DNA of 10,297 nucleotides, taken from NCBI GenBank assembly GCA_003542955.1, contig DPJP01000478.1, forward strand, positions 13,201 to 23,497, given 5' to 3'. Shown here one piece after another: positions 1 to 6,478 of this stretch. A model generated the notes under the pieces. That model ran no database searches. It was not told the origin of the DNA and was given only the letters and a program-made list of their open reading frames with translations. The stretch is from Armatimonadota bacterium (GTDB lineage: Bacteria > Armatimonadota > Zipacnadia > Zipacnadales > UBA11051). Position 1 is the first letter of the stretch, and every line of letters begins with the position of its first letter. The position numbers and the translations under genes are program-made.

Positions 1-1
1 A

Positions 2-67
2 CCCGCCGATGAGCTGCAGGCCGCCGCGTGGGCTGCCGTGCAGGAGCTGCTGCGGCTGCTTCGGTAG
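2..67 (+). CDS. C-terminal fragment of an unidentified protein
   Basis: Reading from base 2, an open frame runs 21 codons to a TAG at 65-67 and is cut by the left edge of the window. The visible residues (PADELQAAAWAAVQELLRLLR) look like an Ala/Leu-rich amphipathic helix, a common protein C-terminus. The main support that this is a real gene end is the strong hairpin at 105-130, which begins 37 nt after the stop. The family cannot be recognised from so short a piece. Confidence 0.5.
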   Translation, partial: PADELQAAAWAAVQELLRLLR

Positions 68-104
68 GCCGCTGCGATGCGCGAGAGGTGCGCCCGAGAA
101 TCGC

Positions 105-130
105 ACAGGGGACCCGGGTGGGTCCCCTGT
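105..130. terminator. Hairpin terminator between convergent genes
   Basis: An 11-bp perfect inverted repeat (ACAGGGGACCC at 105-115 and GGGTCCCCTGT at 120-130) encloses a 4-nt loop. It lies between the plus-strand stop at 67 and the minus-strand stop at 160, so it can serve both directions. The plus side is followed by moderately T-rich DNA (ATTTCATATCGTTT) and no strong T run lies on the minus side, so termination is likely better for the left-hand gene. Confidence 0.75.
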
Positions 131-159
131 CGCATTTCATATCGTTTGCTGCTGGAGGC

Positions 160-1185
160 TCAGCAGACCTCGACGATACCCCCGCAAGCGGCCGACTCGA
201 ACTCCGCCATCACCAGCTTGACCGAGTCGCGCGCTGATTCCGGGGTGACGCGATCGCCGGCAGTCCCGCTCTCGATGCAGCTCAGGAAGTAGGCCAGCTC
301 GCGGTCATAGCCCGTCCCGGCCGCCACCTCGGGCGTGTAGGGCTCGCCGTCGAAGGGATAGAAGCGGAAGGCGGGGTCCTTGGCGCCGGTGAACTCGAGC
401 AGGCCCTTCTCCCCGAGCACCTGGAAGCCCATCTCGAAGGGGAAGGTCCCCGGCATCACCCACGTGCCCTCCGCCACGCAGGCGGGGCCGTCATAGATGT
501 ACTGGGTCACCACGTGGTCGACAAGCGGGGGCTGCTCTGTAATCAGGTTCGAGGCGCGCGTGAGGACCGCCTTCGGCTTGCCGAAAGTCGACAGGATGAA
601 GTCGACATCATGGATGTGCAGGTCGAGCATCGCGCCGCCGCTGAGGCTGGTGTCGCTGAGCCAGCCGTCGGAGGCCCACGTCGGGGGCGGCGACTGGCGG
701 GTGAAGCGTGCCGAGACGACCTTCCCGAGCCGGCCGTCGTTGACCATCGCGGCGAGGGCCTCGTACTCCGGCCAGAAGCGGATGCACTGAGCGATGAAGA
801 GCATCTTCCCGCTTGCCGAGGCCGCTGAGATCATCGCGTCACACTGCTCGAGCGCGCGCGCCATCGGCTTCTCGCAGATGACATTGAAGCCCTGCTCGAG
901 CGCTTTGACCGTCATCTGCGAGTGCAGGTGGGTGGGGGTGCAGATGTCGACAACATCCAACTGCTCATTGGCGAGCATCTCGTTGATGCACGTGTAGTGT
1001 GCCTGTGCGCTCAGGTCCAGCGGCTGGGCGTCACCTATATTGCCGCCCACGGGCGCCGCGGCGTCGGCGACGCGCTCGGGGTCCCTGTCACAGACGGCGA
1101 CGACCTGTGCGTTGTCGATGGTGCCGTAGATGTTGAAGTGGTTCTGTCCCATGAAGCCCAATCCGACGAGTCCGACTCTGACCAT
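160..1185 (-). CDS. Gfo/Idh/MocA-family NAD(P)-dependent oxidoreductase
   Basis: A 341-residue protein of normal family length, probably a cytoplasmic NAD(P)-dependent dehydrogenase acting on a sugar, inositol or related polyol. The N-terminal Rossmann fold carries the dinucleotide motif GLVGLGFMG (residues 5-13) and an acidic end of strand 2 (CDRDPE, 32-37). The family CEKP motif is at 104-107, with Lys106 the usual catalytic lysine. The substrate-binding domain has SGGAMLDLHIHDVD (182-195), whose Asp/His residues match the Gfo/Idh active-site pattern. The ATG at 1185 is supported by AAGGAG at 1195-1200, 9 nt upstream. It lies 110 nt downstream of the 1009-residue protein on the same strand, so the two may be co-transcribed. 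The exact substrate cannot be read from sequence, because the family includes inositol, glucose-fructose and biliverdin enzymes. Confidence 0.95.
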   Translation of the reverse strand: MVRVGLVGLGFMGQNHFNIYGTIDNAQVVAVCDRDPERVADAAAPVGGNIGDAQPLDLSAQAHYTCINEMLANEQLDVVDICTPTHLHSQMTVKALEQGFNVICEKPMARALEQCDAMISAASASGKMLFIAQCIRFWPEYEALAAMVNDGRLGKVVSARFTRQSPPPTWASDGWLSDTSLSGGAMLDLHIHDVDFILSTFGKPKAVLTRASNLITEQPPLVDHVVTQYIYDGPACVAEGTWVMPGTFPFEMGFQVLGEKGLLEFTGAKDPAFRFYPFDGEPYTPEVAAGTGYDRELAYFLSCIESGTAGDRVTPESARDSVKLVMAEFESAACGGIVEVC

Positions 1186-1295
1186 AAGTGGTCACTCCTT
1201 CACCGACCGGGGTTGCGTGACAGCGGGCATGACTGCCCGAGTAGTATCTGCCGTCACCTTCGCCGCCGCGGGCGGGCGTTCCTTCAGTTGGGTGA

Positions 1296-4200
1296 TCAGA
1301 GACACAGAACCTTCGGGAACACTGTCTCGAGCAACTCGACGACACGCGATGAGACGCGTGGAGCGATCACGAGGCGCGTCTGCAGATAGGCTTCGAAGGG
1401 CGTCTCGCGGCCGAGGACAACACGCGTGAGAGTGTCGTCATCGCACTGGAGCACGATATCCGCGGGCCGAGAGCCGATCCTCGAGGCGCTGACTCTGCCG
1501 CCGGCGACATTGACGCGCCCCTGCAGGCGGCCACCGAGCAGGTCGATACTGCCCTCCCAGCCCTGGAACTTCGACCCTGCCAGGCGGTGCTCGATGGCCG
1601 GGGCGATCTCGCCCAGGCACTGCACCAGGTGGCGGACCTGCATCATCCAGACGCCCTGCGTGCGCTCGCTGGAGTAGCCCAGCCGTTGGGCGGCCTGCCG
1701 GGCGATCTCGTTCTCACCGCGGGAGCGCCAGACCATGTGCCTGGCGCCGGCGTCGTACGCAGCGCGCTGCAGGAGGCTCAGCAGGCAGGCGGCGATCTCA
1801 ACGTTCTGCGGCTTCTCTTCGGCCTTCGCGGCCCCCGCATTCCCCGTCTGTGTTGGCGGGGCCGGGGTCAAGACCGTGTCCAGGTAGGCATCGTCTCCCC
1901 CACCATAGGTGGCAGCGGCGAACCCGACGACGGCACCGTCACGCTCGGCAATGAAGCCCAGGCCGTGTGGCGGCAGACTCCCGATCATGCTCTGCTCCGG
2001 AGGCAGCAACGCGTCCGCAAGGGCTTGGGCTGCGAACGCGTGCACGCGAGGCGTGTCATCATCGGTCACTGCCCTGAAGCTCACACCCGTGGGCACATCC
2101 GTCCGCCCCGCGCCCGGGAGGTCCACGCGCCACCGCTCCTGCACAGTCATGTCGGTGAAGCCGTACTCCCGGTAGAGTGTGTGGGCGACGTTGCGCGTGC
2201 CGGTGTGGAGCATTGACACAGAGCACTTTGTGGCGCCGGGATGGTTCATCGCTGCCTCGAAGGCAAGCCGGGACAGCCCCCGTCGACGCCAGTGGGTCGA
2301 GGTATGCACCCAGTGAACGTAGTGGCAACTGATCGTCGCGTGACGCGTGAAGCGCTGCAGCTCCGGAAAGGAGTAGTTGTTGCAGACGCGGTAGCCCTCC
2401 ACCTCGCCATGCATGGCGATGTAGCCGTCGAAGACGATGTCGAGCTTGCCGACCGGCTTGCCGCCCGGGCCCGTGATGCGCGGCAGCGAGAGCTCCGCGG
2501 CGCGCTCGGAGCCGGCCTTCTCGAGTGCATAGCCCGCGAGGAGCTGGAAGCGCGGCTCGAACTCGCGCGCCAGTGCGATGAGGTCATCGGCAACGGAGGC
2601 ATCACCGAGGTCGGCCAGGGCCACGCCGGCCATCGCGCGCAGGGGGGCAGGCTTGCTGTCAGCGAACAGCCCGCGCAAGAGCCTCGCAGCCCGCCTGTCG
2701 CCCTCGGTGGCGAGCCTCAGCCCCAGGCACAGACGGGTGAAGTCGTCGGCCGACTTGCGCCCGTGTGGCAGCCAGTCCTTCTCCTGCCCCATCGAGACGA
2801 GGTCGTTGGCGGCTGCGAAGCGTGCGGAGAGACCCTCGGCCTCGTCGCGAAGCGCTTCGTTGAGGCGCTCCAGCATCCGCCTCTTTGCGTTCTTCGCGGT
2901 GGGCTTCACCGCGGGCAGCGGATGGACGGTGTAGCCGCGCTGGGAGAACCACGGGAAGAGGTCCGTGCCTGTAGCCACACTCAGGGAGTAGATGCCGCCG
3001 TCTGAGCCCCATGCGTAGGTGGGCGGAAGGTGCTTGTGAGCATCCTTCTCCGGGATGACGTCTCCGAGGCGGCGGACGATGTCATCGCCGAACTCAGTGA
3101 GGAACTCACGGAACACGACCAGTCCCCGCGGGCACTGCTGGTCGGTGGCCTCGTACGCCTGCGCGAGGTCGAACGTCTTCTGCCTGCGGTCCATCCCGGC
3201 GATCCATCTGTCGGCGCGCTCGCGGCAGCGTTGGGCCTCCTCGGCATACCCGGCGTCCTCGAGCAGGCGTGCGACGAGTTCGGTCTCCCAGGTGGCGCGG
3301 GAGAGGACGTCGGCGAGCACGCCGTAGGCGATGGCGCTCTTCAGCCCGTGCTGCACCAGCCGCGCCGCGATGTGGCGGGCGAGGGATGCCTCGGGCGCCT
3401 GCCCGCCGAGATCGGGCGTCCGCCAGTGCTGCCATGGACTCGAGGTGATCGAGTCGCTCAGCTCGATGTAGCCGGGCTTCTGGTAGGCCTTGCCGAAGCG
3501 TTCCTTCGCGGCCGCCTGCAGCGTCTCGAGCAGCCGCCGGGCCTCGTCGAGGCGGCCCTTGCAGGCATCGGCGATCCCCAGATGGATGTCACCGTTGCGG
3601 TCAGCGGCGCCGCGTCTGCCAACGAAGACCGGTACCTCAACGTCTCGCGCGCCGGAGCGTTTCCCCGCCGCGAGCCAGTTGGCTACGGCGGCCGAGACGA
3701 ACGGCCGCTCGGTCGCGAATCCCACCGAGCCACACATCACGACGCGTCCCCTCCCCACGCGCCACGCCGCGGCGATCGACTCGGCGCTCCGCCTGTACTC
3801 GGCCAGGATAGCAGCGCGCGCCGGCACGCGTATGGGGCCGTGGGCGCGCTCGGCCTCGACCAGCTCGATGGCATGGTTCCCCGTGGCCTCGTGCGCCCGC
3901 GTGCTCACAAGCCGGGAGGGACGGTGCAGCAGCAGCGAGCCGTGAGCGACAGCGCCCTCGCAGTCGGCGGTGAGGAACTCCGCCCCGAACAGCCTCGCGA
4001 CGGCGTTCTGCGCCATTGCCTCGACCGACTGGTTAGCCTCGAACTCGAAAGCCGCCGTGTCCGCGGCCAGCAGCAGCCCGCCACCATCCGCGACGAAGCC
4101 CTCGATCAGGCTCAACTCTTCCGGGGAGTAGCTCTTCAGTGATGAGCCGCAGATCGTGAGGACGTCATAGTCGGCCAGCAATGCCTCAGTCAGCGGCAGC

Positions 4201-4325
4201 CGATTGTCGGTGCAGGCGAAACGCTCGCCCGGCCGCTCGGTCACGCTTGGCTTGAGGTCGTCAAAGATCATGCCCTCGCGGGCGTCTTTGGAGCGGTCGG
4301 CGAAGATGCGGATGGGCGCGGACAT
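1296..4325 (-). CDS. Large multidomain protein: amidotransferase-like fold, helical middle, double GNAT and SCP2-like tail
   Basis: A 1009-residue protein with no obvious signal peptide. Residues 1-220 look like a class I glutamine-amidotransferase-like (ThuA/DUF4350-type) fold: DYDVLTICG (52-60), then YSPEELSLIEGFVADGGGLLL (66-86). I see no clear nucleophile Cys, so it is probably non-enzymatic. Residues about 240-480 are mostly helical; the ATGTDLFPWF stretch (451-460) recalls TCAF/peptidase-M60-like proteins, but there is no HExxH zinc motif. Residues 530-610 look HEAT-like. Residues 625-735 are a GNAT domain with the acetyl-CoA signature WRRRGLS (679-685) and a typical YREYGF end (718-723). 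Residues 748-900 resemble a second, degenerate GNAT, and 918-1009 an SCP2-like domain. GNAT-GNAT-SCP2 is the order in Eis-type acetyltransferases. The ATG at 4325 has GGGGAGG at 4332-4338, 6 nt upstream. The substrate is unknown; N-acetylation is inferred. Confidence 0.85.
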   Translation of the reverse strand: MSAPIRIFADRSKDAREGMIFDDLKPSVTERPGERFACTDNRLPLTEALLADYDVLTICGSSLKSYSPEELSLIEGFVADGGGLLLAADTAAFEFEANQSVEAMAQNAVARLFGAEFLTADCEGAVAHGSLLLHRPSRLVSTRAHEATGNHAIELVEAERAHGPIRVPARAAILAEYRRSAESIAAAWRVGRGRVVMCGSVGFATERPFVSAAVANWLAAGKRSGARDVEVPVFVGRRGAADRNGDIHLGIADACKGRLDEARRLLETLQAAAKERFGKAYQKPGYIELSDSITSSPWQHWRTPDLGGQAPEASLARHIAARLVQHGLKSAIAYGVLADVLSRATWETELVARLLEDAGYAEEAQRCRERADRWIAGMDRRQKTFDLAQAYEATDQQCPRGLVVFREFLTEFGDDIVRRLGDVIPEKDAHKHLPPTYAWGSDGGIYSLSVATGTDLFPWFSQRGYTVHPLPAVKPTAKNAKRRMLERLNEALRDEAEGLSARFAAANDLVSMGQEKDWLPHGRKSADDFTRLCLGLRLATEGDRRAARLLRGLFADSKPAPLRAMAGVALADLGDASVADDLIALAREFEPRFQLLAGYALEKAGSERAAELSLPRITGPGGKPVGKLDIVFDGYIAMHGEVEGYRVCNNYSFPELQRFTRHATISCHYVHWVHTSTHWRRRGLSRLAFEAAMNHPGATKCSVSMLHTGTRNVAHTLYREYGFTDMTVQERWRVDLPGAGRTDVPTGVSFRAVTDDDTPRVHAFAAQALADALLPPEQSMIGSLPPHGLGFIAERDGAVVGFAAATYGGGDDAYLDTVLTPAPPTQTGNAGAAKAEEKPQNVEIAACLLSLLQRAAYDAGARHMVWRSRGENEIARQAAQRLGYSSERTQGVWMMQVRHLVQCLGEIAPAIEHRLAGSKFQGWEGSIDLLGGRLQGRVNVAGGRVSASRIGSRPADIVLQCDDDTLTRVVLGRETPFEAYLQTRLVIAPRVSSRVVELLETVFPKVLCL

Positions 4326-4526
4326 GGTGAGCCTCCCCAGCGGTATGCGTCAGGTGATGCGAGAGTCCTTCGCTCCTGCGAGCACGTGGGCCTGCGCCCG
4401 ACAGGCAGGACACCGGCGTATCTCTATCGCTGGAGGCGACCGCGCCGATAAGGGCATCGAGGGATGCGGGAGCACCGGTGAGAGCGGGCAGCGGAAAAAA
4501 GAGCGCTCACTCCTTAGCAGAACCCG
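4326..4526. other. Divergent intergenic region
   Basis: No credible coding frame lies between the minus-strand start at 4325 and the plus-strand leader transcript. The promoter of the minus-strand pair must lie here, but I find no convincing -35/-10 pair. A perfect 8-bp palindrome, GAGCGCTC, at 4501-4508 follows an A6 run (4495-4500). It could be a small operator, but a single 8-bp palindrome in GC-rich DNA is weak evidence. Confidence 0.4.
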
Positions 4527-4555
4527 TTGCGAAATCTACAGGTGGGATGTACACT
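4527..4555 (+). promoter_or_regulatory. Candidate sigma-70-type promoter for the leader ORF and sigma gene
   Basis: TTGCGA (4527-4532) and TACACT (4550-4555), each matching 4 of 6 consensus bases, are separated by the optimal 17 bp. Transcription would start near 4562, in the locally AT-richer stretch before the leader ORF at 4620. No comparable promoter fits between the terminator at 4822 and the sigma gene at 4858, so this is the best candidate to drive both. The call is by eye. Confidence 0.45.
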
Positions 4556-4619
4556 GATTGTGACGCGACCAATTGTGCCAAAAGTGCATTCAACTACCCG
4601 AGAGAGAGGGGGCGTACCC

Positions 4620-4760
4620 ATGAAGGCCACGAAGCTTGTCTTCGGTACCGCCGTGCCGATTCATACCGTACATGTCATTGTTGCGGTGTCCAATCTTGGC
4701 ATTGATATGCCTGCATGCTCGTGGACCGCGCCTCCAGCCTCGGGAGACCCTCCAGCCTAA
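4620..4760 (+). CDS. Putative 46-residue leader peptide upstream of the sigma factor gene
   Basis: An ATG at 4620 is preceded by a purine-rich Shine-Dalgarno site (AGAGGGGG, 4605-4612) at 7 nt spacing and opens 46 codons ending in TAA. No family is recognised. The N-terminus is basic (MKATK), followed by a branched-chain-rich core, VPIHTVHVIVAV (residues 12-23), with 5 Val, 2 Ile and 2 His. Several codons there (GTA, GTT, ATT, CAT) are AT-ending, unlike the GC-ending codons of neighbouring genes. The tail is Pro/Ala-rich. An intrinsic terminator begins 24 nt after the stop and the sigma gene follows. Two segments of the ORF (4625-4635 and 4717-4724) can take part in alternative folding with that terminator, which suggests a regulatory leader peptide. 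It could instead be a small hydrophobic protein, or an untranslated stretch of a small RNA. Confidence 0.5.
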   Translation: MKATKLVFGTAVPIHTVHVIVAVSNLGIDMPACSWTAPPASGDPPA

Positions 4761-4822
4761 GTCTCCATCCAGGAAGCCACCAGCGGCCACGAGCACACCA
4801 AGCTCGTGGCCGTTTCGTTTTT
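4625..4822 (+). promoter_or_regulatory. Candidate four-segment transcription attenuator
   Basis: Four segments are seen: 1 = GGCCACGAAGC (4625-4635), 2 = GCTCGTGG (4717-4724), 3 = CGGCCACGAGC (4784-4794) and 4 = GCTCGTGGCCG (4802-4812). Segment 1 repeats segment 3 apart from one extra A, and segment 2 repeats the first 8 nt of segment 4. Possible pairings are 1:2 (8 bp with one bulged A), 2:3 (8 bp, perfect) and 3:4 (11 bp, perfect, the terminator). Segment 1 covers leader codons 2-6 and segment 2 covers codons 33-35 (Cys-Ser-Trp). A ribosome paused between them would free segment 2 to pair with 3 and allow read-through; no translation would favour 1:2 plus 3:4 and termination. The pairing is seen; the regulation is inferred by analogy with amino-acid operon attenuators. 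Confidence 0.5.
4784..4822 (+). terminator. Intrinsic terminator upstream of the sigma factor gene
   Basis: An 11-bp perfect stem (4784-4794 with 4802-4812) and a 7-nt loop are followed directly by TTTCGTTTTT (4813-4822). This is a strong rho-independent terminator in the plus direction. Its position, after a small ORF and 35 nt before the sigma gene start, means the sigma gene is reached mainly by read-through. A second small hairpin, CCGGGC-ATT-GCCCGG (4823-4837), follows immediately and sits just upstream of the sigma gene Shine-Dalgarno site. Confidence 0.85.
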
Positions 4823-4857
4823 CCGGGCATTGCCCGGGTATTTCGGAGGGAATCATC

Positions 4858-5394
4858 GTGAAAGCACTCATACTGCAAGCACAATCAGGGTGTCCGACCG
4901 CCAGACAGGAGTTGGCGGCTCGCCTGAGCGCGCGCCTGGACAGCATGGCCCGTTACTACGCGCGCTGCTGCGGCGAGGATCAGGACGACCTGCTCGGGGA
5001 GGCCTGGGTCGCCGTCTTCGAGGCGGTCGAGGTCACCAACATAGAGATCGGGCAGCCGGATCAGTATCTGCTTGCGTGCGCGCGCTGGCGCATACTCGAC
5101 TACTGCAAGTGGTGCCGCAGGCGGCGCCATGCCGGGCCGGAGGAGGCCGAGGACCTCGTGGAGCGGGGTGACATGCCGCGCGAGACGCTTGATGAGGTTC
5201 GCGTCGAGCAGCTTGTCTCAGACCTCTCGGAGACCCAGCAGGCCGTCACCGGCGGGCTGATGGAGGGCCTGACGTGGCGCGAGGTGGCCCGCAGGATGGG
5301 CTGCAGCAGCGCCAACATCGCCTACCACGTCGGCCGCATCAGGGAGCGGCTGGCCGACCAGGTCGAGATGACCATGGAGGCCACGGCGGGCTGA
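4858..5394 (+). CDS. Sigma-70-family (ECF-like) RNA polymerase sigma factor
   Basis: The GTG at 4858 is chosen because GGAGGG (4845-4850) lies 7 nt upstream; the longer frame back to 4636 would run through the terminator hairpin and is rejected. The 178-residue product is about ECF size. Residues 10-92 match sigma region 2, with EDQDDLLGEAWVAVFEA (40-56) as the core-binding helix and an aromatic/basic stretch, WRILDYCKWCRRRRH (77-91), as the -10 recognition part. Residues 125-168 form the region 4 helix-turn-helix (GLTWREVARRMGC at 137-149). The protein has seven Cys, including Cys83-x-x-Cys86 and the Cys37-Cys38 pair, which is unusual. No anti-sigma gene is adjacent, so control may lie in the leader. 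It could be a general DNA-binding protein with a sigma-like fold, but both sigma regions are recognisable. Confidence 0.85.
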   Translation: MKALILQAQSGCPTARQELAARLSARLDSMARYYARCCGEDQDDLLGEAWVAVFEAVEVTNIEIGQPDQYLLACARWRILDYCKWCRRRRHAGPEEAEDLVERGDMPRETLDEVRVEQLVSDLSETQQAVTGGLMEGLTWREVARRMGCSSANIAYHVGRIRERLADQVEMTMEATAG

Positions 5395-5431
5395 GCCGCC
5401 CGCGCATGGAGCCGAAACCGCACAGACCAGA

Positions 5432-5464
5432 GCGCACCCCGCACGCACAGTCGGCGGGGTGCGC
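5432..5464. terminator. Hairpin between convergent sigma and mgtC-type genes
   Basis: An 11-bp perfect stem, GCGCACCCCGC (5432-5442) with GCGGGGTGCGC (5454-5464), encloses an 11-nt loop. It is the only structure in the 89-nt gap between the two convergent stops (5394 and 5484). Neither side has a strong T run, so it may work with Rho or mainly as a 3' end stabiliser. Confidence 0.6.
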
Positions 5465-5483
5465 CTGTGGTATCTGCAGGCCA

Positions 5484-6170
5484 TCAGGATGACCAGGGCG
5501 CGACGCGTACATCCGCAACATGCTCGTGGCTTCGCAGCACAGCCGCGGCGACCTCGGAGGCGTAGTCCACAGGGCCCTCCAGATGCAGGCAGACCTCGGT
5601 GGGCGCACCATCGGCGCCGGGCTCAATCTTCACCGCAAGCACCTCGAAGCGCATGTCGGTAAGCCTGCCGATCATGTCGGCTGGGAAGGGGTGACCGGCG
5701 GCAATCTGCACCCTGAGACAACTGAGTTGCCCACCGATGGCCAGCGCGTGCTCCACCGCTCGCAGCCCGACCAGAACCAACACCGCGGCGGCAGTCGCCA
5801 CAATCGCGCCCAGTATCCACCCTGCCCCAACCGCGACGCCGACCGCGCCCGCGGTCCAGATCGTCGCCCCGGTGGTCAGGCCGTGGACGATTCTCCCGTA
5901 GCGCATGATGGCGCCCGCGCCGATGAAACCGATCCCGGTCATGACTGCATTCAGCCCGCGCAGTGAATCATGGCCGGTCGCCCCACCGAGCACCTCCGAT
6001 GTCATCATCGCCAGGCAGGAGGCCACACAGACCAGTGCGTGGGTGCGCAGGCCGGCGGGCTTGCCCCGGCGCTCGCGGTCGAAGCCGATCACTGCACCCA
6101 GCACCAGCGCTATGGCCAGGGAGGCCAGCAGCGTTCCCACGTCGGTGGACGACAGTTCTCTGGGACTCAT
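5484..6170 (-). CDS. MgtC/SapB-family membrane protein
   Basis: A 228-residue inner-membrane protein of typical length for the family that includes MgtC, which is linked in pathogens to growth in low magnesium and to control of the F-type ATPase. About five membrane segments lie at roughly residues 12-30, 42-58, 73-90, 97-116 and 118-137. Family signatures are GFDRERRGKPAGLRTH (29-44), with the conserved acidic DRE, GIGFIGAGAIM (79-89) and LTTGATIWTAGAVGVAVG (98-115). A soluble C-terminal domain (148-228) fits the ACT-like tail of longer MgtC proteins. The ATG at 6170 is preceded by GAGGTGAT (6176-6183). The gene is convergent with the sigma gene and divergent from the hydrolase, so it is probably monocistronic. 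In environmental bacteria the role is uncertain, and magnesium or membrane-potential homeostasis is inferred only. Confidence 0.95.
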   Translation of the reverse strand: MSPRELSSTDVGTLLASLAIALVLGAVIGFDRERRGKPAGLRTHALVCVASCLAMMTSEVLGGATGHDSLRGLNAVMTGIGFIGAGAIMRYGRIVHGLTTGATIWTAGAVGVAVGAGWILGAIVATAAAVLVLVGLRAVEHALAIGGQLSCLRVQIAAGHPFPADMIGRLTDMRFEVLAVKIEPGADGAPTEVCLHLEGPVDYASEVAAAVLRSHEHVADVRVAPWSS

Positions 6171-6478
6171 TGAGCATCACCTCGACGACGCCGCGGGGCG
6201 CATCCGTCACCCCGTCCATGGCGGCCTACCGATCTGCCGCGTGCAGCCATGAGAGGACTTCGCTCGCCGGGCACGATGACCTGCCGGGTTCTCCGGCTGA
6301 GGAGCTGAGCATTCCGCTCTGTGGCGCACTTGACGATGGCTCCGGTGGCCATGTAGATTGGCGTCACAAGACGTTGCCCCTGCAGGGACTCTGACGGGCA
6401 TGGGACGTGGTAGCGATGAGATGCAGATCGGTGGCGCGGGCAGTCGGGCAAGCACTTCTACTCATACAGGTGAGCGCG
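6171..6478. other. Divergent intergenic region between mgtC-type gene and hydrolase
   Basis: About 300 nt with no convincing gene; the overlapping minus-strand frames in it are low-complexity and lack relatives I recognise. It must hold promoters in both directions. The plus-strand candidate is listed at 6330-6359. I could not identify a credible minus-strand promoter for the mgtC-type gene. Part of it (6407-6478) is in frame with the hydrolase and would be coding if an upstream start is used. Confidence 0.5.
6330..6359 (+). promoter_or_regulatory. Candidate sigma-70-type promoter for the hydrolase
   Basis: TTGACG (6330-6335, 5 of 6 consensus) and TAGATT (6354-6359, 4 of 6) are separated by 18 bp. 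The predicted start near 6366 would leave a leader of about 40 nt to the GTG/ATG at 6407/6416, or about 110 nt to the ATG at 6479. The call is by eye. Confidence 0.4.

Noticed and set aside
2241..3005. 254-codon plus-strand frame, with similar long frames at 1587-2216 and 8257-8895
   Set aside because: All lie opposite well-supported minus-strand genes, are rich in Arg/Gly/Ala and lack recognisable domains or Shine-Dalgarno sites.
3030..4142. 370-codon open frame on the plus strand
   Set aside because: It is antisense to the 1009-residue gene, has no family features or convincing start, and is explained by GC-rich codon bias keeping the opposite strand open.
4501..4508. GAGCGCTC palindrome next to an A6 run as a terminator or operator
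   Set aside because: A self-complementary 8-mer cannot form a hairpin with a usable loop, no gene ends nearby, and one copy in GC-rich DNA is weak evidence for an operator.
4731..4758. Direct repeat CCTCCAGCCT at 4731-4740 and 4749-4758
   Set aside because: Two 10-bp copies in a GC-rich stretch, with no third copy or spacing pattern seen, are too little to call a repeat element or a binding-site array.
4636..4857. Upstream extension of the sigma factor frame
   Set aside because: It would translate through the intrinsic terminator, has no sigma-like sequence, and the GTG at 4858 has a strong GGAGGG site.
4560..4860. Magnesium-sensing mgtC leader (mgtM/mgtP-like)
   Set aside because: The leader points to the sigma gene; the mgtC-type gene is convergent and starts at 6170, so it cannot be on this transcript.
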